Of a DNA stretch of 13,237 bases, positions 6,548-13,237 are shown piece after piece. The notes below the pieces were generated by a model. That model made no database searches and had not been told where the DNA came from. It saw only the letters and a program-made list of their open reading frames with translations. The position numbers and the translations under genes were made by a program. Every line of letters begins with the position of its first letter. The stretch's first letter is position 1. The DNA comes from Candidatus Altimarinota bacterium (lineage in GTDB: Bacteria > Patescibacteriota > Gracilibacteria > BD1-5 > UBA2023): NCBI GenBank assembly GCA_947373235.1, contig CANBWW010000023.1, positions 1 to 13,237 of the forward strand. Direction: 5' to 3'.

Positions 6548-9103
6548 ATGGCTAAAAATCTTGTCATCGTTGAGTCTCCTGCCAAAGGAAAAACGATCGA
6601 AAAATTTCTCGGTTCTGACTATCAGGTAGAAGCAAGTTTTGGCCACATACGAGACCTTCCTTCGAAAAATATGGGGATCGATATTGAGTGAGGATTTATC
6701 CCTCTCTATGAGATATCCCCCGAAAAAACCAAACGCGTTGCTGAACTCAAACGGCTCGCAAAAACAGCCGAAAAAATCTGGATAGCAACCGATGAAGATC
6801 GTGAAGGAGAAGCTATTGGATGGCACCTGTGCCAAGCACTCGGGATCGATGCGACGACCGTGGACCGTATCGTCTTTCATGAAATTACGAAAAAAGCCAT
6901 AGAGCATGCCATCGAAACACCGAGAAAAATATTTCTCGACCTTGTGAATGCTCAACAATCTCGTCGTATCCTCGATCGTATCGTGGGATATGAAGTATCG
7001 CCCGTTCTCTGGAAAAAGGTCAAAGCGGGTCTTTCTGCTGGTCGTGTTCAGTCGGTAGCTGTGAAGCTCCTCGTCGAACGTGAACGTGAGATACGGGCAT
7101 TTCTCCCAGAAGAAACCTGGAAGATCGAAGCTCATCTCGAAAATAGTACCCCTTTTTCAGTGGAGCTCGCGAAAATCGATGGAAAATCACAAAAATTTAA
7201 AAATGCGGATGAGGTCAAAGTATTTCTCACACGGCATAATATCGATCTGACCGCGGTAAAAACCTCGAAAGACAAGAAGGGAAGTATCGTTGTAAACTTC
7301 ACTCATAAAGAAGGATTCACTCTCACGGATATTGATAAAAAAGAAGGAAAACGATTACCAGGAGCTCCATTTACCACTTCGACACTCCAGCAAGAAGCTG
7401 CGAGAAAACTCGGATATGGAGTAAAACAAACCATGGATATCGCACAGAGACTCTATCAATCAGGTCATATTACCTATATGCGAACGGATAGTGTGAATCT
7501 TTCTGATTTGGCGATCGATGCATCGAAAAAATTTATCGAAAGTCACTTTGGAAAAGAATATGCCCTTCCAAATGGTCGAAAATATAAAACGAAACAAGCA
7601 TCGGCACAAGAAGCCCATGAGGCTATCCGACCGACTGATATAGAAAAAACTCCTGATACGATCCATCTCGATGGTCAAGAAGCCCGTATTTATAAGCTTA
7701 TTTGGGAGCGTACGGTCGCTTCGCAGATGGCGGAAGCGATTATCGAAAGTACGACGTACCGATTTACTCCGAAAGGATACAAAGAAGAATGGACGGCAAA
7801 ATGAGAAGTAATTCAATTTGCAGGGTTTATGAAGCTCTATGTGGAAGGAACGGATGATGAACACGAAGAAGACAGTAAAAAACTCCCAGCACTCGCTCAG
7901 TGAGTGATCCTGGATTCTGAGAGTATCACTGGATTTCAGAAGTTTTCTCTTCCACCTCCTCGATATACCGAAGCGGCACTCGTGAAGAAACTCGAATCAG
8001 AGGGTATTGGTCGTCCTTCGACTTATGCTCCGACGATCCAGACGATCCAAGATCGTGGATATGTCGTGATCGAATCGAAAAAACTCCTTCCGACCGATAT
8101 TGCTTTCGTGGTGATCGATTTTCTCGAAAAAGAGTTTTCGAGTTTTGTAGACTATGGTTTTACTGCGAAAGTAGAAGAACAGTTCGATCATATTGCTGAG
8201 TGAAAACTCGACTGGAAAAAGATGCTCACGGATTTCTATACTCCGTTTCATGAATCAGTGAATGAAGCGATGGGAAGTGAAGGACGCTTTTCTGGAGAGA
8301 GAATCCTCGGAAAAGATGAAAAATCAGGACGCACGGTACTGGTTCGTATGAGTCGATTTGGTCCGGTTGCTCAGATCGGAGCCCCAGATGAGCTCGAAGA
8401 AGATGAGAAACCTCGTTATGCGAATCTCTCTCCGGGACAGTCTATCGATGATATCACTCTCGAAGAAGCATCCGCACTTTTTGGACTCCCGAAAGATCTC
8501 GGAATGTATGAAGAGAAAGAAGTGATCGTCGGTCAATGACGCTTTGGTCCATATGTAAAATTCGGAGAAGCGTTTATTTCTATTCCTCGCACCGAAGATC
8601 CCCTGAGTGTCGATATGGAACGCGCTATTGAACTTATCGAAGCAAAAAAAATCGAAGATGCTCCTGTCGGACACTACGATGGTGAACCTTATACGAAAGG
8701 AAAAGGAAGATTTGGACCATTTCTCAAGTGGAAAAGTCTCTACGTGAATGTGCCGGTACGTTATGATTTCGAAAATCTTTCTGAAACTGATGCACAGACA
8801 CTTATAGCCGCGAAAGTAGAAAAGGAAGCTAATCGCTATATCCATAACTGGCCAGAGGAAAAAATATCCGTGGAAAATGGTCGATATGGTCCATTTATAA
8901 AGTTCTGAAAGGAGAATGTATACCTCAAACGTGATGGAAAAAAGATCACTGAAATCGAAGAAATACAAGCACTCAGTTTCGATGATGTAAAAGAGATGAT
9001 CAGCGAACAGATTCCAGGTGCGTTTAAAGAAAAAAAGAAAGCAGTGAAAAAGCCTGCAGCAAAAAAGACAGTGAAAAAAACTCCTGCGAAAAAAACAAAA
9101 TAA
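6548..9103 (+). CDS. topA: DNA topoisomerase I (type IA)
   Basis: TopA relaxes negative supercoils by cutting one strand through a tyrosine. The 851-residue product begins with the Toprim domain (LVIVESPAKGKTI with E9; ATDEDREGEAIGWHL with D82 and D84) and has the catalytic tyrosine Y310 in ITYMRTDS. After the core, the Cys4 zinc fingers of E. coli TopA are absent. In their place are four copies of a short motif: SRFGP (from 602), GRFGPYVKFG (664), GRFGPFLKW (720), GRYGPFIKFG (778). The protein ends in a Lys/Ala tail (KKPAAKKTVKKTPAKK). Six codons are TGA (residues 48, 419, 452, 552, 664, 787); at 664 the Gly is the first residue of the GRFGP motif, and at 787 it falls in KFGKE, equivalent to KFGE in the second repeat. 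Under the standard code the gene would appear as a series of fragments. It starts with ATG after CTTCTTCATT and ends in TAA, 23 bases before a strong terminator. Confidence 0.97.
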
Positions 9104-9126
9104 TTTTCAAAAAAATTCCCTTTTCA

Positions 9127-9162
9127 CAAAAAATTACTCATTGCAAAATGAGTAATTTTTTG
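9127..9162 (+). terminator. topA terminator
   Basis: A 16-base perfect stem (CAAAAAATTACTCATT with its complement) is capped by a GCAA tetraloop; the T run forms the end of the stem itself. Confidence 0.85.
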
Positions 9163-9210
9163 TAGTATCCTCATATATCAGATGAGTTTTTATAGTTTTA
9201 TTTTCGTGTC

Positions 9211-10191
9211 ATGCGTTTTCTTTTTTTACGACTTTCGAAGTATTTATCTTTCATTTTTTTAGGCCTCTTTTTGTTTTTTCCTCAGATCTCTCTTGCACAG
9301 AGTACATATGTGAAAGATATCGAAGCTATACTTTCCCTTGGGAACTTGATCGACCGGGAATCACGTATAGATGTGAAACAAATACTTGAAAAAAAACGTC
9401 TCGATCTCATCACAGAAACTATCAGAATCCAGAAAACTCTGAAGACTCGATTTTCCGAAAAACCGACGATCGATCTCACTGCAAAATATCGTCTTTTTCT
9501 TCAGAAATATAGCTTGTCGTGTGAGATCGCAGCGGTGCGAATTCTTATGGAAACGATCACGAAAAAACCAACAACGGAAGAGAGTATTTTTTCCTATTTT
9601 CCGATTTTTCTTGGATCCAAAGTATGAGAAATATGGTGAGATCCAGATAAGTATTTTGTATGAGATATTCAGTGAAGACAGTCGAATTTTACTGGTTTTT
9701 GAGTCTATCCTCCTGTGGTTTCAGATTTCTTCAAAACACAGAAAATCTCCGCATGGATATATAGTGGATCTGATGAAAGAGAACTTTCTGAGAGTGAACG
9801 CCTTACGACGATACTCACTTCACTTCAAGGCGGATATCATGTGCTCTTATGGTGAGATTATTGTACACTTACTTCCGAGGAAGATGGTATCATGATGAGT
9901 ATGGACGTCTACGTTTCGAAGTTCCTTGGTGTCGCTGCTATCAATCACTGTTTTCAGAGTTCAGCTGCTCGAAAGCTGTCATGGAAAACGCCAGAATGAA
10001 AAGATATTTCCGCACTTTCAGGTGAACATGCGTTCGTACTTCTCGGGTATTTTGGTGATATAACGGCACCGACATATATCATCGTATGGGATACAAAAAC
10101 AGGGAAGCATATCTACAGTCGTGCCGAGTGGATGAGAAAGTGGAAACTCCTCGATTATCGTGCACTCATCGTAAATCCACATGTTTATTAG
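9211..10191 (+). CDS. secreted or membrane-anchored C39-like cysteine peptidase
   Basis: The 326-residue product starts with a signal peptide or anchor (hydrophobic residues about 7-28, ending in SLAQS). After a helical stalk of about 70 residues comes a papain-like C39_2-type domain: YSLSCEIAAVRIL with nucleophile C104, then GDPDKYFVGDIQG and GFGVYPPVV, which match the family's conserved middle, then EHAFVLLGYFG with H273 and IIVWDTKTGK with D294. This gives an ordered Cys-His-Asp triad. Such domains cleave peptides, often at double-glycine sites; when free-standing and secreted their substrates are mostly unknown. Seven of about 20 glycines are TGA codons, two of them flanking the conserved DPDKYFV segment. 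It starts at ATG after TTTCGTGTC and ends in TAG. No bacteriocin or ABC transporter gene is adjacent. Confidence 0.82.
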
Positions 10192-10220
10192 AATATATTT
10201 GTATGAGTATTTTCATTTCT

Positions 10221-10255
10221 TCAAGGAAAAATAATTATACCCCTTGATGTATTTT
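10221..10255 (+). terminator. weak terminator-like hairpin after the C39-like gene
   Basis: TCAAGG and CCTTGA pair across a 15-base AT-rich loop, followed by TGTATTTTT. The short stem makes this uncertain. Confidence 0.3.
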
Positions 10256-10282
10256 TGACTTGCAAAATATTTTTGATATACT
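10255..10282 (+). promoter_or_regulatory. promoter of the H1-like/ppk2 operon
   Basis: TTGACT (10255-10260) and TATACT (10277-10282) have a 16-base spacer. The predicted start near 10289 leaves a 20-base AT-rich leader before the ATG at 10309. Confidence 0.65.
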
Positions 10283-10308
10283 ATTCGAATATTTCATAAT
10301 TTATTTTT

Positions 10309-10821
10309 ATGCCTCCATCAGATTTTGCACCAAAACTTTCTAAGAAAGAAAAAAAGGCTCTTTTGAAAACACAAAAAAAAGAACAAAAACAATCGAAAAA
10401 ACTTCAGAAAAAAACTGAAAAAATCCAAAAGAAAGCAGAGAAAAAAGCAAGAAAGGCTGATAAAAAAGAAGCAAAAATTCTTGCAAAAATCACAAAAAAA
10501 CAAAAGAAAATAACGCCTCAAAAAACAGTAACACCTAAAAAGGTGGTATCTTCTACTATCAAACCAGCAGTGAAGAAAGCACTGGCTGTAAAGAAGTCAG
10601 TTCCAAGAAAAACGAGTGTTACTCCTCAAAAAACTACAACTCCTCGTGTTCCTTCCACGCCTGCTCGAAAACCATCCGTTCGATCTACATCCGTAATTCC
10701 TGCAAAAAAACCAGCAACTTCTCGAGTTCGTGCAACTCCTGCAAAACCAGTCGTCAAACCTCTTCAAAAAAAACCAATCGCACGCAAACCTAGTACAACT
10801 ACTCCAGCTGTTTCCAAATAA
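10309..10821 (+). CDS. lysine-rich, histone H1-like low-complexity protein
   Basis: The 170-residue product is extremely basic and contains no glycine and no cysteine. Residues about 10-70 are mostly Lys, Glu, Gln and Ala (KKEKKALLKTQKK and similar) and should form a charged helix or coil. Residues about 70-170 are Thr/Pro/Lys/Arg-rich with loosely repeated units (TPQKT, TPKK, ARKPS, IPAKKPAT, ATPAKP), as in the disordered tails of histone H1 and bacterial H1-like proteins such as AlgP. No folded domain is visible. Binding to DNA, RNA or polyphosphate through charge is expected; the choice is inference. It is the first gene of an operon: ppk2 starts 17 bases after its TAA with no terminator between. 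The ATG follows TTTATTTTT. Because of low complexity, homology searches would be unreliable. Confidence 0.75.
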   Translation: MPPSDFAPKLSKKEKKALLKTQKKEQKQSKKLQKKTEKIQKKAEKKARKADKKEAKILAKITKKQKKITPQKTVTPKKVVSSTIKPAVKKALAVKKSVPRKTSVTPQKTTTPRVPSTPARKPSVRSTSVIPAKKPATSRVRATPAKPVVKPLQKKPIARKPSTTTPAVSK

Positions 10822-10837
10822 TCTCACTTCCAAAAAT

Positions 10838-11731
10838 ATGCCAAAAAATGTAAATCTCAAAAAGATATCGACTCGTGCTCCTGATGGTATGACCAAAGAA
10901 AAAGCTCTCAAAGAAACAGAAAAAATGAGGAATGAGATTATCGAACTGCAAAATAAATTCTATGCAGATGGGCGTCACGCACTCTTGATCGTGCTTCAGG
11001 GAATGGATGCAAGTGGAAAAGATGGAACTGTGCGTCACGTGCTCGGCGGAGTTAATCCTTCTGGAATGCGTGTCTACGGATGGAGAAAACCTCTTGGTGC
11101 CGAGACGAAACATGACTATCTCTGGAGACTTCACAATGTTGCCCCAGAACGTGGGATGATCCATGTATGGAATCGTTCCCATTATGAAGATATTCTTGTA
11201 CCAACAGTACTCAAGTTTCTAGATAAAGAAGTGATCGAAAAACGATATGATCATATCAATAATTTCGAAAAAATGCTCACGGATGAGGGAACGATTATCG
11301 TGAAGTGTTATCTTCATATGTCGAAAGATACTCAGCTCGAACGTCTTGAAGAACGCATGCTTGAACCGGAAAAATATTGGAAATCCACAGGTGCCGATTT
11401 TGATTCTCGTCTTTTATGGGAAGATTATATGAAAGCATATGAATCAGTGCTTTCTCGAACAGATACTGACCATGCACCATGGCATATTATCCCAGTAGAT
11501 AATAAATGGTATAAACTTTGGTTGGTTGCGAAGACGATTTTGGAAGCGATGAAATCAGTTGATCTCGAATGGCCAAAACTTACTGCTGAACATATTCCTG
11601 AAAGTGTCCGTCAGGACGTCGAAGAAAAAAAAGCACGTGTGAAAGTAGAAGCCGAGATCGCCAAAGCAACGAAGAAAAGTCCAGAAATTCTTTCGAATAC
11701 TTCAGTTTCTAAAAAAGCTTCAAAGAAATAG
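10838..11731 (+). CDS. ppk2: PPK2-family polyphosphate kinase / polyphosphate:nucleotide phosphotransferase
   Basis: PPK2 enzymes move phosphate between inorganic polyphosphate and nucleotides. The 297-residue product has Walker A as LQGMDASGKDGTVRHV, the next family block VNPSGMRVYGWRKP, the Walker B region as HVWNRSHYEDILV and the lid region with LEERM then PEKYWK. The NRSHYED form and overall length match single-domain PPK2 proteins of the AMP/ADP phosphotransferase type; whether it phosphorylates AMP, ADP or both cannot be read with certainty. The tail (from about 255) is Lys/Ala-rich, echoing the neighbour upstream. None of its 13 glycines uses TGA, unlike most genes here. The ATG at 10838 follows CTTCCAAAAAT. 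An in-frame extension reaches back into the previous gene but has no family homology. It stops at TAG just before a terminator. Confidence 0.94.
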   Translation: MPKNVNLKKISTRAPDGMTKEKALKETEKMRNEIIELQNKFYADGRHALLIVLQGMDASGKDGTVRHVLGGVNPSGMRVYGWRKPLGAETKHDYLWRLHNVAPERGMIHVWNRSHYEDILVPTVLKFLDKEVIEKRYDHINNFEKMLTDEGTIIVKCYLHMSKDTQLERLEERMLEPEKYWKSTGADFDSRLLWEDYMKAYESVLSRTDTDHAPWHIIPVDNKWYKLWLVAKTILEAMKSVDLEWPKLTAEHIPESVRQDVEEKKARVKVEAEIAKATKKSPEILSNTSVSKKASKK

Positions 11732-11736
11732 ATAGA

Positions 11737-11775
11737 AAATAAATCCCACTATTATGGTGGGATTTATTTATTTTA
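11737..11775 (+). terminator. terminator of the H1-like/ppk2 operon
   Basis: AAATAAATCCCAC and GTGGGATTTATTT form a 13-base perfect stem with loop TATTATG, followed by ATTTTAT. Confidence 0.8.
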
Positions 11776-11830
11776 TATGAGAATACATATTTCCTATTCA
11801 TCCTTTCATTTCATTAAAAAATTTCTATAT

Positions 11831-11857
11831 TTTACGAAATGATTTTTTGAATATAAT
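11831..11857 (+). promoter_or_regulatory. promoter of the PHP-domain gene
   Basis: A consensus TATAAT (11852-11857) lies 29 bases before the ATG; the -35 match TTTACG (11831-11836) is fair, at a 15-base spacing. Confidence 0.5.
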
Positions 11858-11885
11858 AGAAATATATTTCTTATCTTTTGCTTTT

Positions 11886-12881
11886 ATGCGCATCGACATG
11901 CACAATCATACCACTCTTTCGGATGGAACGCATACGCCTGAAGAGGTTGCTCGGGCAGTGATCGATCGCGGGATTTCTCTTCATGTTGCGACGGAACATG
12001 ATCGAGTGAATCGTGATGTAACAAAATGGATCGAAGAATATCAGCTTCAAAATAAAATTCTTCGAGATGATCCTCTATATATCCACAGTTTCGAAGGTGT
12101 CGAAATCAGCACGAGACGTGAAGATGGTGGAAATGCATCGTTGCATATTCTTCATTATGCTCAAGATATTTCTACTTCCGTTGAACTTCTTCTCGAGAAG
12201 ACTCTTGTAGGAAAAATAGAAAAAGTCCAAAAACAGTGTGAAACTCTTCATAATCTCTGATGCCGAGTGCATATATGAGAAGAGGCGAAGGATTTTACTT
12301 ATGAAAATCTTCTTTTATTTTTTCCAGAAAACAAAAAATGAACGCTGAATAATTCCCATATTTGGAAAGTATTGACTGGTTCTCCAGAAAATATGAAAAT
12401 TTTAAGTGATATTTCTCATGGATTTCTCACGACTGAGAATCTTATGTCCGAATGACTGAAGCAAAAAGGGAAATATTTTCGTACGATTTCTCTTTCTGAG
12501 GATCTGCCTCTCTACGAACCAACTTTTCCTCAGGTTTCCGCTTCTCTGCAAAATGAAAATAGTATTCTTTCATTGGCGCATGCCAATTTTTCTTATGGAA
12601 GTATCGAATTATTTCAAAAAAATCTTCCCCTTCTTGTAGCGCAATGACTCAATGGTATTGAGATCAATACTCGCGCATCACCTGCATGGGTCCAAGCCAT
12701 ACTTCATGCCCATGAAAAATACGAACTGCTGCTTACTTTTGGATCTGATTCTCACACACTCGATGGAAATGATGAACGACATGGAGATCTGGGTTCTATG
12801 TATTTAGATCCTATAAAAGACAGAGATTTTATACAAAAAAAATTCAACAAAATCTTTCAAAAGCTTGCGATGAATACATAA
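11886..12881 (+). CDS. PHP-domain metal-dependent phosphoesterase
   Basis: PHP enzymes hydrolyse phosphoesters with a multi-metal centre. The 331-residue product carries the motifs in order: DMHNHTTLSDG (H6, H8, D13), ATEHD (H38; the usual form is T-D-H), SFEGVEIS, LAHAN, NGIEINTR and the closing GSDSH. Stand-alone PHP proteins include histidinol-phosphate phosphatases and 3',5'-nucleotide bisphosphate (pAp) or RNA 5'-end hydrolases; no His-pathway gene is near, so a nucleotide or oligonucleotide substrate is more likely, without certainty. Five of 20 glycines are TGA (starting at 12258, 12276, 12339, 12453, 12645). The standard code would give only the first 124 residues. The ATG at 11886 is preferred over an upstream in-frame TTG because that TTG lies upstream of the TATAAT box. 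It ends in TAA; no clear terminator follows directly. Confidence 0.88.
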
Positions 12882-12908
12882 TAGAAATGGTGAATATAAT
12901 TTATTTTT

Positions 12909-12936
12909 TTGACAGATTTTTAGAAATCCATATCAT
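12909..12936 (+). promoter_or_regulatory. strong promoter near the right end
   Basis: A perfect -35, TTGACA (12909-12914), and TATCAT (12931-12936) have a 16-base spacer. The predicted start is at about 12943, which is the A of an ATG. Confidence 0.6.
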
Positions 12937-13007
12937 CAAACTATGAATACATTTTCTTTTCGAGCATCTTGGCATCTTTCCACTCCCTCACGGTGTGGTA
13001 TTTTTGC

Positions 13008-13237
13008 TTAGATTTTTATAAAAAGATCTTCCAAATCCCTCGTGAGTTTTTTGAACTTTCGGGGGATTTTTTTAACCAAAATACTATGTATCTCTATTTC
13101 AAATTGAAACAAACGTGGCAAAATATCTGGCATCACTTCCTTTCTTATGGCGGTAGTTTTTTCTTGCATCTTTTTTGCAACGAAATTCCTATCCGCCACA
13201 AGAGGCGGATTTTTACTTCTTATTTTCTTATATATGA
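13008..13237 (-). CDS. possible C-terminal part of a minus-strand gene
   Basis: A minus-strand frame is open from the right edge to a TAA at 13010-13008 (about 76 codons, charged, ending EDLFIKI). It has no recognisable motif and no TGA codon. It competes with the view that this stretch is a plus-strand regulatory leader, because both terminator hairpins lie inside it. I favour the RNA interpretation slightly. Confidence 0.22.
   Translation of the reverse strand, partial: IYKKIRSKNPPLVADRNFVAKKMQEKTTAIRKEVMPDILPRLFQFEIEIHSILVKKIPRKFKKLTRDLEDLFIKI
13033..13073 (+). terminator. intrinsic terminator, possible attenuator 1
   Basis: AAATCCCTCG and CGGGGGATTT pair over 10 bases including one G-U pair, with a 17-base loop, followed by a run of seven T (13067-13073). 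Confidence 0.65.
13191..13216 (+). terminator. intrinsic terminator, possible attenuator 2
   Basis: ATCCGCC and GGCGGAT form a 7-base GC-rich stem with loop ACAAGA, followed by TTTTT-ACTTCTT. Confidence 0.6.

Larger units (their letters stand above)
12882..13237 (+). other. structured, leader-like region at the right edge
   Basis: After the PHP gene this stretch holds a promoter (12909-12936), a 22-codon ATG frame beginning exactly at the predicted transcription start (12943-13011, MNTFSFRASWHL..., TAG), a terminator (13033-13073) and a second terminator (13191-13211). In both cases an upstream segment could pair with the 5' arm of the terminator: CTCACG (12987-12992) with CGTGAG (13041-13046), and TGGCGG (13147-13152) with CCGCCA (13193-13198). 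This layout resembles transcription attenuation, but the gene it would control lies beyond the window. Confidence 0.4.

Noticed and set aside
6368..7135. 255-codon minus-strand frame opposite topA
   Set aside because: It lies antisense to the well-conserved Toprim and core region of TopA and has no recognisable motif; its openness follows from the codon bias of topA.
8324..8968. 214-codon minus-strand frame opposite topA
   Set aside because: Antisense shadow of the C-terminal repeats of TopA, Phe/Ser-rich with no domain.
10730..10837. N-terminal extension of PPK2 upstream of 10838
   Set aside because: It lies inside the H1-like gene in another frame and adds residues with no family match; the ATG at 10838 fits PPK2 length.
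1699..12881. Broken genes or pseudogenes with many in-frame TGA stops
   Set aside because: The only interruptions are TGA, never TAA or TAG, no frame changes occur, and the TGA codons sit at conserved glycines. Recoding explains all of them.
1699..12881. TGA as tryptophan (table 4) or selenocysteine
   Set aside because: Conserved Trp positions use TGG, TGA aligns with Gly in GSGKGTQ, DEAGRG and GGGTP, and the frequency is far too high for selenocysteine.
1..13237. CRISPR arrays, insertion sequences or prophage genes
   Set aside because: No regularly spaced repeats, terminal inverted repeats, transposase or phage motifs were seen on either strand.

Overview
The window comes from a bacterium that reads UGA as glycine (translation table 25). 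This code is known from the candidate-phyla-radiation lineages Absconditabacteria (SR1) and Gracilibacteria (BD1-5/GN02). Under the standard code most genes here look shattered. With TGA read as Gly, each becomes one full-length frame, and the TGA codons fall on glycines that are nearly invariant in well-known families: the HemW GGGTP motif, the adenylate kinase P-loop, the RNase HII DEAGRG and G-x-NDSK motifs, and TopA GRFGP. I count 36 internal TGA codons. All 12 genes whose 3' end lies in the window stop with TAA or TAG. Which of the two phyla it is cannot be decided here. The DNA is AT-rich, and the gene starts lack obvious Shine-Dalgarno sequences.

Layout, left to right. Minus strand 1-1569: the 5' part of a HemW-like radical SAM gene (runs off the left edge), a gap of about 300 bases with a bidirectional terminator, adenylate kinase, and directly upstream of it the RNase P RNA gene with a good promoter. 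Plus strand 1699-3541: RNase HII, then a secreted Ser/Thr-rich protein of unknown function, ending at a terminator shared with the opposite strand. Minus strand 3554-5572: a three-gene cluster of a KH-R3H RNA-binding protein (KhpB/Jag type), a membrane-anchored protein of unknown function with helical-repeat features, and an A-type Fe-S carrier-like protein. Plus strand 5767-12881: tRNA-Ser(GGA) with its terminator, a CsoR/FrmR-family regulator lacking the usual metal ligands, DNA topoisomerase I with two promoter-like sites in its leader, a secreted C39-like cysteine peptidase, an operon of a glycine-free, lysine-rich histone-H1-like protein with a PPK2-type polyphosphate kinase, and a PHP-domain phosphoesterase. 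The last 350 bases hold a strong promoter followed by two terminator-like hairpins, each with a competing upstream strand. A minus-strand reading frame open to the right edge is an alternative reading of that stretch.

Most genes are housekeeping (nucleotide balance, RNA processing, DNA topology and repair, heme-type radical chemistry, Fe-S assembly). No mobile element, CRISPR array or phage gene is visible. The most unusual content is the recoded genetic code and its uneven use between genes, the H1-like/PPK2 pair, two secreted proteins of unknown function, and the structured leader-like region at the right end.
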